A DNA stretch of 64,000 bases. Source: Prochlorococcus sp. AG-311-J23 (lineage in GTDB: Bacteria; Cyanobacteriota; Cyanobacteriia; PCC-6307; Cyanobiaceae). Location of the stretch: positions 102,482 through 166,481 of the forward strand of contig QBVL01000001.1 in NCBI GenBank assembly GCA_003284375.1, given 5' to 3'. Both the position numbers and the translations under genes were made by a program. This document shows positions 10,684-20,338 of this stretch, in pieces (positions within the stretch are counted from its first letter, which is position 1; every line of letters starts with the position of its first letter). The notes under the pieces were generated by a model. The model had not been told where the DNA came from and searched no databases. It was given only the letters and a program-made list of their open reading frames with translations.

Positions 10684-11340
10684 TTAATTGTTAATTAATT
10701 TACGGAGAGTTTTATAAATTAAAGTTATCAAAGCTGCAGAAATAGTTAAGATGATGATTATCTTAAATATACTTGAGAAAGGACTAATCAAAGTTTCAAT
10801 ATTTGCATAATTATCCCCTAAATAGAATCCTGTAATTGTTAAAAACAACGTCCAAATCAAGCTTCCTGCGGTTGTCCAAATTAGAAAAGGAGTGATAGGC
10901 ATTAACTCAACCCCTGCTGGAACTGAAATCAAAGTACGAATTCCAGGTACTAATCTTCCCCAGAAGACTAAAGAAACTCCATACCTGTTGAACCATTTAC
11001 GACTGCGAGCAAGTTCCTGAGGCTTAATTCCAAGCCAACGTCCATTCTTCTCAAGCCATTTCTCAAGTCTTTCTTCATTCACTAATCTGCCAATTCCATA
11101 CCAAGGCAACGCCCCAATAACAGTTCCGATTAAACCTGCTAAAACAACTGGTAAAAAATCTAATTGACCTTGAGACACATAAAAGCCTCCAAGAGGCATA
11201 ATCAACTCCGAAGGAATTGGCGGAATTAGGTTTTCCAAAAACATTGCCAATAAGATCGCCCCATAACCAATCCACTGATTGGTCTCAACTGCATTTCCTA
11301 TAAATACTGGTAAAGAAGAAATAAATTCAGATATTTCCAT
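10684..11340 (-). CDS. DedA-family membrane protein
   Basis: A 218-residue polytopic inner-membrane protein of the DedA/VTT superfamily; members act as lipid flippases or transporters and support membrane homeostasis. Signatures are FLENLIPPIPSELIMPLGGF near residue 35, GYGIGRLVNE-like text after the second helix, and FWGRLVPGIRTLISVPAG with the conserved Arg residues at about 127-143. Length is typical. It is convergent with ssb, 10 bases apart, and lies 24 bases past the ahcY start side on the same strand. The exact lipid substrate is unknown. Confidence 0.9.
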   Translation of the reverse strand: MEISEFISSLPVFIGNAVETNQWIGYGAILLAMFLENLIPPIPSELIMPLGGFYVSQGQLDFLPVVLAGLIGTVIGALPWYGIGRLVNEERLEKWLEKNGRWLGIKPQELARSRKWFNRYGVSLVFWGRLVPGIRTLISVPAGVELMPITPFLIWTTAGSLIWTLFLTITGFYLGDNYANIETLISPFSSIFKIIIILTISAALITLIYKTLRKLINN

Positions 11341-11364
11341 TTAGTTTCAACTGTTTAAATAAAA

Positions 11365-12798
11365 TCAATAACGATATTGCTCTGTCTTGTAGGGACCTTC
11401 GATTGGAACATTAATATATTCAGCTTGCTCTTGAGTTAACTTAGTTAACTTTGCTCCAATCTTATCTAGATGAAGAACAGCCACCATTTCATCTAAATGT
11501 TTGGGCAAGACATAAACTTTGTTCAAATATTTAACGCCATATTTAAATAGTTCAATTTGAGCTAATACTTGATTAGTAAAAGAATTACTCATAACAAAAC
11601 TAGGATGACCAGTTGCACATCCAAGATTAACTAATCTCCCTTCTGCTAGAAGAATAATTTTGTTACCGCTTGGTAAAGTTATGTGATCTACTTGGGGTTT
11701 AATATTTTCCCATTCATAAGACTTTAAAGAGGAAACCTCTATTTCATTATCAAAATGGCCAATATTACAAACAATCGATTCATTCTTCATCCTAATCAAA
11801 TGCTCATGACGAATCACTTGGAAATTTCCAGTGGCAGTAACAAAAATATCTACATCTTCCACCACTTCATTTAATCTCACAACTCTATAACCCTCCATTG
11901 CGGCTTGAAGAGCACATATTGGATCTATCTCAGCAATCATTACTGTCGCGCCTAAACCCCTTAAAGACTGCGCAGAACCTTTTCCAACATCTCCATATCC
12001 CATAACAAGGGCTACCTTGCCAGCCACCATGACATCTGTAGCTCTTTTGATTCCATCCACCAAGGACTCTCGGCAACCATAAAGATTATCAAACTTACTT
12101 TTAGTCACAGAATCATTTACGTTGATTGCTGGGAAAACAAGTTCTCCATTTTTTTCCATTTGGTAAAGCCGAGCTACACCTGTTGTGGTTTCCTCAGTAA
12201 TTCCTTTGATAAAAGATTTAGCTTTTGAATAAAAAGTTGGATCTTGTGAAAGTTTTTTCTTAATGGAAGCAAATAATGCAATTTCCTCTTCATTTGAAGG
12301 GTTATTAAGAACTGAAATATCTTCTTCCGCTTTGCTCCCAAGAATAATCAATCCAGTCGCATCACCACCATCGTCAAGAATCATATTTGCAGATTCACCA
12401 TCTCTCCACTCAAAAATTTTATGGGTATATTCCCAGTATTCATCTAAAGTCTCACCCTTCTTGGCAAATACTGGGACTCCTGAATTTGCAATAGCTGCAG
12501 CAGCATGATCCTGAGTGGAAAAAATATTACATGAAGCCCATCTCACTTTCGCACCAAGTTCAACGAGAGTCTCAATAAGAACTCCTGTTTGAATAGTCAT
12601 GTGGAGACTACCTGCTATGAAAGCCCCTTTTAAAGGTTTTTGGGATCCATATTTTTTTCTCAGTGCCATTAAACCAGGCATTTCTGTTTCAGCGATCAAA
12701 AGTTCTTTTCGCCCGAATTCTGCTTCGGTTATATCGTTAACTACGTAATCAGTATTATTCTCAATACTGTTGAGATTTGACTTGGTTGCTGCGAACAT
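11365..12798 (-). CDS. ahcY: S-adenosylhomocysteine hydrolase
   Basis: Splits S-adenosylhomocysteine to adenosine and homocysteine, removing the product inhibitor of SAM methyltransferases. Its 477 residues carry the substrate-domain phrases [27 protein letters not shown] and [10 protein letters not shown], the NAD-binding Rossmann motif ([20 protein letters not shown]) and the C-terminal [18 protein letters not shown] ... PYKTEQYRY end that contacts NAD of the neighbouring subunit. It is complete and of bacterial long type. Divergent from tsaE, with only about 20 bases between the two likely starts, so the promoters must overlap. Confidence 0.97.
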   Translation of the reverse strand: MFAATKSNLNSIENNTDYVVNDITEAEFGRKELLIAETEMPGLMALRKKYGSQKPLKGAFIAGSLHMTIQTGVLIETLVELGAKVRWASCNIFSTQDHAAAAIANSGVPVFAKKGETLDEYWEYTHKIFEWRDGESANMILDDGGDATGLIILGSKAEEDISVLNNPSNEEEIALFASIKKKLSQDPTFYSKAKSFIKGITEETTTGVARLYQMEKNGELVFPAINVNDSVTKSKFDNLYGCRESLVDGIKRATDVMVAGKVALVMGYGDVGKGSAQSLRGLGATVMIAEIDPICALQAAMEGYRVVRLNEVVEDVDIFVTATGNFQVIRHEHLIRMKNESIVCNIGHFDNEIEVSSLKSYEWENIKPQVDHITLPSGNKIILLAEGRLVNLGCATGHPSFVMSNSFTNQVLAQIELFKYGVKYLNKVYVLPKHLDEMVAVLHLDKIGAKLTKLTQEQAEYINVPIEGPYKTEQYRY

Positions 12799-12819
12799 AA
12801 GTTGAACTCTCTATGGGAG

Positions 12820-13347
12820 ATGGTGGAAAAAGATACTGAAAAACAATTCAAGGTTTTTAATTCATTTGCTCAGCAAACCAATAATTTCTGCTGGACTCTA
12901 GATAAACCTGAATCAACGATGTCATTAGGATCAACGTTAACAAAAATATTTCCAGATCTATGCATTCTCCTTTTAAATGGGCCTCTTGGAGCAGGAAAAA
13001 CCACATTAGTTAAAGGAATTGCAAAAAGTCTAAAAATTCAAGAGCCCATTACTTCTCCAACTTTTCCTTTATCCCAACATTATCCTTTGGGATCGCCTCC
13101 ATTGGTACATCTTGATTTGTACAGAATTGAAGAAAAAAATGCGGCAAACGAATTTTTTTTACAAGAGGAAGAGGAAGCTAAAGCCATTGGTGCATTGATG
13201 GTTGTTGAATGGCCAGAAAGGTTATCACTGCCAATGCCTGATGCTTGGAGAGGAAAATTAGAATATTCCTCAGAAAATCAATCCCGTTTTTTTCAGCTAA
13301 TTCCTCCTTTAGATAAAGACAATAAATTATCAATATCATCTAAGTAA
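12820..13347 (+). CDS. tsaE: tRNA threonylcarbamoyladenosine biosynthesis ATPase TsaE
   Basis: ATPase partner of TsaB/TsaD in making the t6A37 modification on ANN-decoding tRNAs. Walker A is LNGPLGAGKTTLVKGIA, followed by ITSPTFPLSQHY, the HLDLYRIE motif and VVEWPERL, all standard for the family. The track starts at a TTG (12802) that nearly touches the ahcY start; the in-frame ATG at 12820 (MVEKDTEKQ) is more likely. A still later start (MSLGST) would also leave a full domain. Its 3' end overlaps the convergent sugar-kinase gene by 55 bases. Confidence 0.92.
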   Translation: MVEKDTEKQFKVFNSFAQQTNNFCWTLDKPESTMSLGSTLTKIFPDLCILLLNGPLGAGKTTLVKGIAKSLKIQEPITSPTFPLSQHYPLGSPPLVHLDLYRIEEKNAANEFFLQEEEEAKAIGALMVVEWPERLSLPMPDAWRGKLEYSSENQSRFFQLIPPLDKDNKLSISSK

Positions 13348-14309
13348 GGTTGTGGTTCTATCGCTCCAACTCCCTTGCAAACATGCGAGCCACATGCAAT
13401 TCCAAATTGAATAATATCTTTAGCACTTTGTTCACTGATTTGATCTAATTCAACAGAGATGAGTTTATAAATTAATCCTGCAGTGAATGCATCACCAGCT
13501 CCAGTTGTATCAATCACAGAAGAGGGGATAATCGCAAATGATTTGCCAAGGTGATTATTGAGTCGCCATAAAATGGGATTTGATCCATCGGTAACTACAA
13601 CAGATGGTCTTTGTGGAAGAGATGAAGAGATTTCAGTTGGATCAGAGGTATGAAAAAACCATTGAGCCTCCTCTTTAGCGAGTTTTATTAACGAAACGTT
13701 TTTTAAAATTGACAATATTTGATTTTTTTCTTTCACAGAGGGTTCTGAGACGGTTGAAACTTGGTTTCGCCAAAAAGTTGGACGCCAATTCAAATCAAGG
13801 GCAATCTTTATTCCTGAATGCATAGCATTTTCGATACACCACAAAAAAGCTTTGGATGATATTTCTGAAGCCAAAGGAATTGTTCCTGCCACTAACCATT
13901 GCGCATTTTCCGCAACCAATGGCCAGTCTCGAATAATTTGTTCCAAAGATATGGCTTGATCGGCAAATCCCAAGCCTTTATCACCCTCAAAGCCTTCAAA
14001 ACATCTTTCTCCATCAGAGTCTCTACGAACCAATACAACTCTTGTTGGACGAAGAGTATCTTGCTGTAATCCAGAGGTATTAATTCCCTTTTGGATTAAT
14101 AGATTATTAAAATCCTCTCCAAAAGCATCATTTCCTAAAGAGCCAATAAAAGAAACCTTCGCTCCTAGTCTGCTCAAGGCACAAGCAACATTAGCTGGAG
14201 CGCCACCAAAACAATCTGTTATTGGCAAATCACTAGATGGGTCTCCACCAAGAGGACCAAGTCGATCTATTAAAGCTTCTCCAATCGCAATGACACTTCC
14301 AGCACGCAT
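13293..14309 (-). CDS. PfkB-family sugar kinase (fructokinase-like)
   Basis: A 338-residue ribokinase-fold kinase. The N-terminal motif (VIAIGEALIDR ... FGGAPANVACALSRLG) and the C-terminal catalytic motif (IDTTGAGDAFTAGL, catalytic Asp) are both intact. Overall it looks most like bacterial fructokinases, which phosphorylate fructose at O6 and could serve sucrose turnover in a marine cyanobacterium; substrate is inference. It overlaps tsaE tail to tail by 55 bases, both readings appearing genuine. The start at 14309 gives the canonical short N-terminus. Confidence 0.88.
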   Translation of the reverse strand: MRAGSVIAIGEALIDRLGPLGGDPSSDLPITDCFGGAPANVACALSRLGAKVSFIGSLGNDAFGEDFNNLLIQKGINTSGLQQDTLRPTRVVLVRRDSDGERCFEGFEGDKGLGFADQAISLEQIIRDWPLVAENAQWLVAGTIPLASEISSKAFLWCIENAMHSGIKIALDLNWRPTFWRNQVSTVSEPSVKEKNQILSILKNVSLIKLAKEEAQWFFHTSDPTEISSSLPQRPSVVVTDGSNPILWRLNNHLGKSFAIIPSSVIDTTGAGDAFTAGLIYKLISVELDQISEQSAKDIIQFGIACGSHVCKGVGAIEPQPYLDDIDNLLSLSKGGIS

Positions 14310-14345
14310 GTCTAATTAAATATCAATAGCGTTATTATTGGTGAT

Positions 14346-15503
14346 TTACAGTTTTTTATTTCCAATACAAAGATGTTTATGTAATTCAGAAATAATTTTA
14401 GTGTTAGCAGCAGGGAAAGGAAAATCAAAAAGTCTGTCCGGAGATACCCAAAGTAATTTTTGACTCGCTAATGGTTTTGGCTGACCTGATATCCATGCAC
14501 AAATATGAACAGTAAAATAAAGCTTCTTATGGGTATAAGCGTGTTCAAAAGATAAAAGCTTTTCTCCAACGTTGACAACAATCCCAAGCTCTTCTTTTAA
14601 TTCTCGCTCGATAGTTTTCTCAATCGATTCGTTGGGAATTTTTTTTCCTCCTGGAAATTCCCACATTCCGCCCATACTTGAGCTTTCTAATCGCTGATCT
14701 ATAAGCAATTCACCTTTTTGATTAAAAACAAGCCCAATTCCAATTTCTTGCAGAGGCTTTATTTTGGTCATTTCTTTTTTAGGAAAATCTTCAGGATCGT
14801 ACTTTGTATAAGCAACACAAAAATTTTGTAGTGGGCAAGAAGAACAACTTGGTTTTTTGGGAGTACAAATAATTGCCCCTAAATCCATCAAAGCCTGATT
14901 GAAATCCCTTGGACTTAGCGTTTCAATCAATAACGAGCTGAATTCCCATAATTTTCTTTCATATTTAATAGATTTTCTTTCAATGGCTAGCAATCTAGAC
15001 AAAATTCTTTTTACATTCCCATCCAATATTGGGGTTGGCAGGTCAAAGGCAGATGAGATGATACTACCTGCAGTACTTCTACCGATACCAGGAAGAGACA
15101 TCCACTTATCTATTTGATTAGGCCAAGAATCTGGATCTTGATCTCTATTTTTGCCAACAAATTCAACTAATATTTTAGAGGATTGATGTATTCGTTTCGC
15201 ACGTGAATAATAACCAAGACCTTGCCATATCATAAGAAGATTCTCCAAATCAGCCTCTGCTAAACACGACAAGGTAGGAAAAACCTTCATCCATTTTTTC
15301 CAGTAAGGAATTACGACCTTCAACTGAGTCTGCTGAAGCATGACCTCGGCGATCCAAATTCCATAGGGAGATATACTTTCGCCCAATTGAGGAATAGAAC
15401 CATCTTTCTTCAATTTCCAGGGTATCCAGTATCTACCATTTGCCCTGAACCATTCCAGAAGTAAATTTTGGATATCTTGAGGAGAGTCAATAATGTCCGT
15501 CAA
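14346..15503 (-). CDS. mutY: A/G-specific adenine DNA glycosylase MutY
   Basis: Removes adenine mispaired with 8-oxoguanine. The 385-residue protein has the HhH-GPD glycosylase domain (IWIAEVMLQQTQLKVVIPYW with the catalytic Glu, LPGIGRSTAGSIISSAF helix-hairpin-helix, DGNVKRILSRLL with the catalytic Asp), a four-cysteine iron-sulphur loop (CTPKKPSCSSCPLQNFC) and a C-terminal NUDIX-like domain (MWEFPGGKKIPNES ... ELKEELGI) that recognises 8-oxoG. All elements are complete. Divergent from the alpha/beta hydrolase. Many high-light Prochlorococcus genomes are reported to have lost repair genes, so its presence may mark clade. Confidence 0.94.
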   Translation of the reverse strand: MTDIIDSPQDIQNLLLEWFRANGRYWIPWKLKKDGSIPQLGESISPYGIWIAEVMLQQTQLKVVIPYWKKWMKVFPTLSCLAEADLENLLMIWQGLGYYSRAKRIHQSSKILVEFVGKNRDQDPDSWPNQIDKWMSLPGIGRSTAGSIISSAFDLPTPILDGNVKRILSRLLAIERKSIKYERKLWEFSSLLIETLSPRDFNQALMDLGAIICTPKKPSCSSCPLQNFCVAYTKYDPEDFPKKEMTKIKPLQEIGIGLVFNQKGELLIDQRLESSSMGGMWEFPGGKKIPNESIEKTIERELKEELGIVVNVGEKLLSFEHAYTHKKLYFTVHICAWISGQPKPLASQKLLWVSPDRLFDFPFPAANTKIISELHKHLCIGNKKL

Positions 15504-15668
15504 AATTGAAAAAATGTTTTTAACACTATTATTATTTTAATAATTTTTATCAACTCAAATTAATACTTATTGAACAGCTAATGCATAAAATAATATGAAT
15601 AAAAAATCTATTCACTTTACTAAAGATATATCTTTAAGTAAAAATAATTTATATCCTTCTCTAAAAAT

Positions 15669-16568
15669 ATGAAGCAATTCTGGAATTGGAAAAATTATCA
15701 AATTGCATGGCAAGTAGAAGATAAAGATAAGGATTCTAAAATCGCAATAGTGTTAATTCATGGTTTTGGAGCATGTAAAGATCATTGGAGATTCAATCAA
15801 AAAAATATTAGCTCAATTGCACCATGCTATGCATTAGATTTGATAGGTTTTGGAGACAGTAGTCAGCCAAATTCACAGATTTCATATGAAAAGAAAACCT
15901 CTAAAAATTTTAATTATTGTTTCGATAATTGGAGTCAACTAGTTTATGATTTCTGTAACGAAATAGTTAAAAAACCTGTCCTATTAATAGGAAATTCGAT
16001 TGGGGGGGTAATTGCCTTAAATACATCGAAAAAATTATCTCAAAAATGCTTAGGGGTAATATTAATTGATTGCGCCCAAAGGACAATGGATGATAAGCGA
16101 TTGGCGGAGCAATCATTATTAATGAGATTTTTTAGACCAGTGATTAAAACTCTTATAAGACAACGATTTCTTAGTTCCAACATTTTTAAAAATGCAGCAA
16201 ACCCTACTTTTATTGCAAAAATTTTAAAAATGGCTTATCCAAGTGGAAATAATATTGATGAGGAGTTAATAGACTTGCTCTTCAAACCAACCCAAGGGAA
16301 AGGAGCTCCTGAGGCTTTTAGAGGGTTTATCAACTTATTTGATGATTATTTAGCTCCAGATTTACTAATGCAATTGGATAATCCAGTATATTTAGTCTGG
16401 GGTGAAAAAGATCCTTGGGAACCTGTTAAAGAAGCTCAGAAATGGCTTGAAACTTTTGAGTGTGTAGAAAGTTTGGATATTATTCCTGGAGCTGGACATT
16501 GCCCTCATGATGAAATGCCAGAGAAAGTTAACCCTATTCTTACAAGAATAATTCAAGAAGCCATATAA
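15669..16568 (+). CDS. Alpha/beta hydrolase
   Basis: A 299-residue alpha/beta-hydrolase fold enzyme. Visible are the oxyanion-hole HGFG motif (VLIHGFGACKDHW), the nucleophile elbow GNSIGG (Ser about residue 117), the acid in VWGEKDPWEP, and the catalytic His in IPGAGHCPHDEMP. The lid between about residues 150 and 220 is long. Cyanobacteria and plants encode many such enzymes, including pheophytinase or chlorophyll dephytylase relatives, but nothing here fixes a substrate. No signal peptide. Its 3' end overlaps the convergent sigma-factor gene by 16 bases. Confidence 0.88.
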   Translation: MKQFWNWKNYQIAWQVEDKDKDSKIAIVLIHGFGACKDHWRFNQKNISSIAPCYALDLIGFGDSSQPNSQISYEKKTSKNFNYCFDNWSQLVYDFCNEIVKKPVLLIGNSIGGVIALNTSKKLSQKCLGVILIDCAQRTMDDKRLAEQSLLMRFFRPVIKTLIRQRFLSSNIFKNAANPTFIAKILKMAYPSGNNIDEELIDLLFKPTQGKGAPEAFRGFINLFDDYLAPDLLMQLDNPVYLVWGEKDPWEPVKEAQKWLETFECVESLDIIPGAGHCPHDEMPEKVNPILTRIIQEAI

Positions 16569-17560
16569 GCTTCAACCGATTCTCCAGTTTTTCGTAAGCC
16601 TCTTAAACCGTCTCTTTCTAAATTTCTAACCCTATCTCTACTAATACCCAACACTCGACCAATACCTGTGAGACTCATTGGATCATCACCATCCATGCCA
16701 TATCTCATTCTTAAAACACGGTTTTGTAATTCCGGTAATTGTTCAAGTAGTGTCTCCAAATCACCTTTCATGCAGTCGCTTTCTATTTGTTCAGAAGGCA
16801 TATCAATTTCGTTAGATAATAAGTCCAACAAAATAGTGTCTTCACCATCACCAATTTTGGTTTCTAAACTAACTGGCTGTCCAGCTCTACTCATTAAATC
16901 TTTCACATCATTCTCAGGAAGTTCTACGTATTCAGATAGCTCTTTCAATGTTGGAGTCCTAGAAAGTTCTTGACTTAACTCTCTTTGCCCTTTTTTAAGC
17001 TTATTTAGCATTTCAGTTATATGAATAGGGAGTCTTATAGACCTGCTTTTCTCCGCAATTGCTCGTGTAATGCCTTGGCGAATCCACCAATAAGCATAAG
17101 TTGAAAACTTATACCCTCTTGTAGGATCGAATTTTTCAACGCCCCTAACTAAACCAATAGTTCCTTCTTGAATCAAATCTAAGAGTTCCATATTTCTTTT
17201 TGTATATTTCTTAGCAACACTGACCACGAGGCGAAGATTAGCTGCAACCATCCTTTCTTTTGCCCTTTTACCACTTTTCAACTTCTTTTTTAACTGTATG
17301 GGAGATAATCCAGCCTTATCGGCGAAAAAGTTAATGTCTGGCTTTTCACCTAAATCACTCTCAAGTTCAGCCTCAAGATTTTCTAGAACCACTAAATCTT
17401 GGACTTGTCTTCCTAATGTAATTTCCTGCTCGTGAGACAACAATGGAACTCTTCCGATATCTCTTAAATATGAACGAACTAGGTCAATATCCGTTACGGA
17501 CCTTACAGAAGCAGCGGAAGATGTATTTTTCGTCTTAGTAGCCTCTACTGCCGTTGTCAT
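16553..17560 (-). CDS. Group 2 (RpoD-like) RNA polymerase sigma factor
   Basis: A 335-residue sigma-70 protein: region 1.2 (DLVRSYLRDIGRVPLLSHEQE), region 2 (NLRLVVSVAKKYTKRNMELLDLIQEG, GYKFSTYAYWWIRQGITRAI), region 3 (LPIHITEMLNKLKKGQREL) and region 4 (VLRMRYGMDGDDPMSLTGIGRVLGISRDRVRNLE). It lacks the long acidic N-terminus and non-conserved region of a primary sigma factor, so it is a group 2 alternative sigma factor; cyanobacteria have several with overlapping promoter use. Which Sig letter it corresponds to cannot be settled here. It is convergent with the hydrolase gene. Confidence 0.93.
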   Translation of the reverse strand: MTTAVEATKTKNTSSAASVRSVTDIDLVRSYLRDIGRVPLLSHEQEITLGRQVQDLVVLENLEAELESDLGEKPDINFFADKAGLSPIQLKKKLKSGKRAKERMVAANLRLVVSVAKKYTKRNMELLDLIQEGTIGLVRGVEKFDPTRGYKFSTYAYWWIRQGITRAIAEKSRSIRLPIHITEMLNKLKKGQRELSQELSRTPTLKELSEYVELPENDVKDLMSRAGQPVSLETKIGDGEDTILLDLLSNEIDMPSEQIESDCMKGDLETLLEQLPELQNRVLRMRYGMDGDDPMSLTGIGRVLGISRDRVRNLERDGLRGLRKTGESVEAYMAS

Positions 17561-17660
17561 AGGATTGTTGAGTTTTGTAAAGCTTACTACTAAGAATTGT
17601 AAAGATCAAATGAGAATAGCTCGGCTTTCCACACTTTGAGTAAAAATACTCATTCGACTT

Positions 17661-19070
17661 CTACGTCAGTCTGCCCAAAAGCCAAGAAGCGGTTTTCAAA
17701 TAAATCAAAACTCCTGCAACATCTGTGGCGGTAGTAATAAATGGAGCCGACATTAAAGCAGGGTCTAATCCCATGCGATCAAAAAGCAAAGGTAAAGCTG
17801 CTCCTGCAGTAGCAGCAAGAGTGGTAATAGCAATCAAGCTTATTCCCACAGCTGTTGCGACCAAAGGTCCCTGTCCTTGCCACCAAGCAAAAGGCACAAC
17901 GAATACAGCCATCAAGACTCCTAGCAAAACTCCTGCCAAAGCTTCTTTTGCAATAGCTTTAAAAAGACCAAGTCGTTGTATTCGTTGAGTACTCAAACCT
18001 CGAATAACAACCGTTGAACTTTGAGCTCCAACATTGCCTCCCGCGCCAATTAGTAAAGGAATAAAAGCAGTCAACAAAACTACTTGCTTTAAAACCTCAT
18101 CATTCATAGCAATAACTTGAGTTGTTAATCCATTTGCCAAAACCAAAACTGCAAGCCATACAATTCGACGTCTGGTCACCACGAATAAGTTGCTCTGAAA
18201 GTAATCATCTTCATCCCCAGCCTGAACCGCTCCAGCTGCATAAATATCTCTAGTCGCCTCTTGCTCAATAACATCAATCACATCATCAACAGTGACAATG
18301 CCAACTAGTCTTTTTTCAAGATCTACAACTGGTAAAGCTAAAAAATCATATCTTTGTATTGCCCTTGCAACTTCCTCTTGATCAGTATCGGTTCTTACAT
18401 TGACAACTTCTCTTGTCATGACTTCCCCTATCAGTGATTCAGGATCAGCTACTACTAGATCCCTTAACGATAAAATTCCAGTTAAATGCCTCTCTTTGTC
18501 GGTCACATAAAGACTATAAATTGTTTCTGAAAAAGTAGCTCTTTGCCTAACTAGTTTTAAAGCTTGTGAGACACTAAGAAACTCTTTCAAATCAATAAAT
18601 TCCGTAGTCATTAATCTGCCAGCGGTTTCAGACTCATACCCCAAAAGCTGAGCAGTGACTCGTCTTTCTTCAGGACTAAGTTCTGCAAGTAAACGCCTGA
18701 CAACTTTTGCAGGCAACTCATCAAATAGTCGGACACGATCATCGGGTGACATTTTTTCAACCAAATCGAGTACTTCGTTTGACCTCAAACGATCTAAAAG
18801 ATTTTGTTGTACTGAAGGATCTAAGTATTCGTAAACTTCAATTGCTTCGTTTTTGTTCAAAAGCCTGAAAGCCAAGGCCTGCAAAATCATGGGCAAAGTT
18901 CCAATAGCCTGAGCTATATCGACAGGTTGCACAGGGCTCAGAAGTAATTTGACGCCGTCATAATTCCCAGCAGAAAGCATTGCCTCTAATTGCTGGGCAA
19001 CCGCATCAGCAACCAAACTGCCATTAGCCAAGGACTGATTCTCACCAGATGCCCCTGTTTGTTCGTTCAT
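17661..19070 (-). CDS. mgtE: Magnesium transporter MgtE
   Basis: A 469-residue Mg2+ channel/transporter with the full MgtE layout: N-terminal superhelical domain (residues 20-145, including MSPDDRVRLFDELPAKVV), two CBS domains (about 150-275, LMTTEFIDLKEFLSV and VVDLEKRLVGIVTVDDVIDV) and five membrane helices from about 300 onward with PLLIGAGGNVGAQSST and LDPALMSAPFITTATDVAG lining the pore. Cytosolic Mg2+ gates the channel through the N and CBS domains. Chlorophyll-making cells need much Mg2+. Divergent from the glutathione peroxidase gene. Confidence 0.96.
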   Translation of the reverse strand: MNEQTGASGENQSLANGSLVADAVAQQLEAMLSAGNYDGVKLLLSPVQPVDIAQAIGTLPMILQALAFRLLNKNEAIEVYEYLDPSVQQNLLDRLRSNEVLDLVEKMSPDDRVRLFDELPAKVVRRLLAELSPEERRVTAQLLGYESETAGRLMTTEFIDLKEFLSVSQALKLVRQRATFSETIYSLYVTDKERHLTGILSLRDLVVADPESLIGEVMTREVVNVRTDTDQEEVARAIQRYDFLALPVVDLEKRLVGIVTVDDVIDVIEQEATRDIYAAGAVQAGDEDDYFQSNLFVVTRRRIVWLAVLVLANGLTTQVIAMNDEVLKQVVLLTAFIPLLIGAGGNVGAQSSTVVIRGLSTQRIQRLGLFKAIAKEALAGVLLGVLMAVFVVPFAWWQGQGPLVATAVGISLIAITTLAATAGAALPLLFDRMGLDPALMSAPFITTATDVAGVLIYLKTASWLLGRLT

Positions 19071-19133
19071 ATTTGGAGCAGCAAGCCATTATTATTTTAT
19101 GGCTAACTCTAGTTTTTTATTACTTCCATATCC

Positions 19134-19610
19134 ATGTCCGTAAATATCAGCAAAGTGGAGGTCTTCACTTTTAAAAATCAGAAAATAACTTTTGATCATT
19201 ACAAAGGAAATGTTCTATTGATTGTCAATGTCGCAAGCAAGTGTGGATTTACAAAGCAATACAAAGCTCTTCAAAATCTTCAGGATAAGTATGAATCCAA
19301 AGGCTTCAAAGTTTTAGGATTTCCTTGTAATGACTTTGGGAACCAAGAGCCGGGGCCATTGGAAGAAATAAAAGAATTCTGTTCAACAACTTATGGAGTA
19401 AATTTCCAACTTTTCCAAAAAGTTCATGCCAGAGGCCAAACAACAGAACCTTTTACAACCTTGAATCAAGTAAGTCCAAGCGGAGAAGTTGAGTGGAACT
19501 TTGAAAAATTCCTCATTAATACTAAGGGAGATGCAGTCGCAAGATTTAAAAGTTCAATAGAACCAGACAGTATTGAAATCAAACAAGAAATTGAAAAATT
19601 ACTCAATTAA
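19134..19610 (+). CDS. Glutathione peroxidase-family thiol peroxidase
   Basis: A 158-residue peroxidase with the catalytic Cys in NVASKCGFTKQY (Cys in place of selenocysteine), the Gln in FPCNDFGNQEPG and the Trp/Asn in VEWNFEKFL. Most bacterial and plant members of this type reduce lipid or organic peroxides using thioredoxin rather than glutathione; this is family knowledge. No signal peptide. Its stop overlaps the tail of the convergent crcB gene by 4 bases. It is divergent from mgtE with about 60 bases between. Confidence 0.94.
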   Translation: MSVNISKVEVFTFKNQKITFDHYKGNVLLIVNVASKCGFTKQYKALQNLQDKYESKGFKVLGFPCNDFGNQEPGPLEEIKEFCSTTYGVNFQLFQKVHARGQTTEPFTTLNQVSPSGEVEWNFEKFLINTKGDAVARFKSSIEPDSIEIKQEIEKLLN

Positions 19611-19951
19611 GCATTTAATTTCTTAGCAAGGATGTGACCTAAACCGATAGCCAAAACTCCAATGAGAACAATTGTTATCGAGTTAAATAAAAACAATTTA
19701 TAAAGGCCTTTATTTAGCAACTCATATAAGCTAGAAGACCAGCCACTAAAAGTAGTCATAGAGCCACAAAGTCCAACACCAAGTGTTAATTTATACCTCT
19801 TTAAAATGTCTAATGAATTAAAAAATCCTAATAAAAAGCAACCAATTAAATTGATTATAAAAATTTCATCAATTTGCCATCGAAATAAAGCTCCTGGAAT
19901 TGCTCCTAGAGAGATTAAAAAAAATGTATTGTTTTTAATCTCTCTACCCAT
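19607..19951 (-). CDS. crcB: CrcB/Fluc fluoride channel subunit (copy 1)
   Basis: A 114-residue four-helix membrane protein of the Fluc fluoride exporter family. It has LGAIPGALFRWQIDE, the NLIGCFLLGFF asparagine helix, and GLCGSMTTFSGWSSSLYELL, the pore signature GxxGxxTTFS. Fluc channels are dual-topology dimers that let cytosolic fluoride out. It directly abuts the second crcB upstream (19952), so the two may form a heterodimer of opposite orientation. No fluoride riboswitch was recognised upstream. Confidence 0.9.
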   Translation of the reverse strand: MGREIKNNTFFLISLGAIPGALFRWQIDEIFIINLIGCFLLGFFNSLDILKRYKLTLGVGLCGSMTTFSGWSSSLYELLNKGLYKLFLFNSITIVLIGVLAIGLGHILAKKLNA

Positions 19952-20326
19952 CTATTGATTACCTAAGAAAAGTCCAAAAGCAAAAGCAATGATTCCTATA
20001 GACGTAGAAATTATAAATAACTTTAAAGCTCTAATAAATTTCAATCGCAAGCATAAATCAAAAAGATCGTTAACAAATGAAGAAAAAGAACTGAGACTAC
20101 CCAAAAAACCAATTGAAAAGAATAATACTAGTTGATAATAATAAGTAAGAGCTCTAAGTTGCTCTACAAGGGAAAGGAATAAGCCAAGGCAAAAAGAAGC
20201 AAAAGTATTAATTATTAGGATTAAAAAATCTTTACTTACAGTTATTTTTTCTAATTTACTAGAAATTTTAAATCTAATATTAGCACCTAAAATTGCTCCA
20301 ATAGAAACAAATAAAATCTCATCCAT
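19952..20326 (-). CDS. crcB: CrcB/Fluc fluoride channel subunit (copy 2)
   Basis: A 124-residue relative of the adjacent gene: SIGAILGANIRFKISSKL, ILIINTFASFCLGLFLSL and SIGFLGSLSSFSSFVNDLFDL. The pore TTFS motif is changed to SSFSS, and helix-two Asn is kept (NTFAS). Pairs of unequal crcB genes usually encode two subunits of fixed opposite orientation. It ends exactly where copy 1 begins, and lies 12 bases past the SH3-like gene stop, so gyrB through crcB probably run together on the minus strand. Confidence 0.86.
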   Translation of the reverse strand: MDEILFVSIGAILGANIRFKISSKLEKITVSKDFLILIINTFASFCLGLFLSLVEQLRALTYYYQLVLFFSIGFLGSLSSFSSFVNDLFDLCLRLKFIRALKLFIISTSIGIIAFAFGLFLGNQ

Positions 20327-20338
20327 TTATAATATTAG

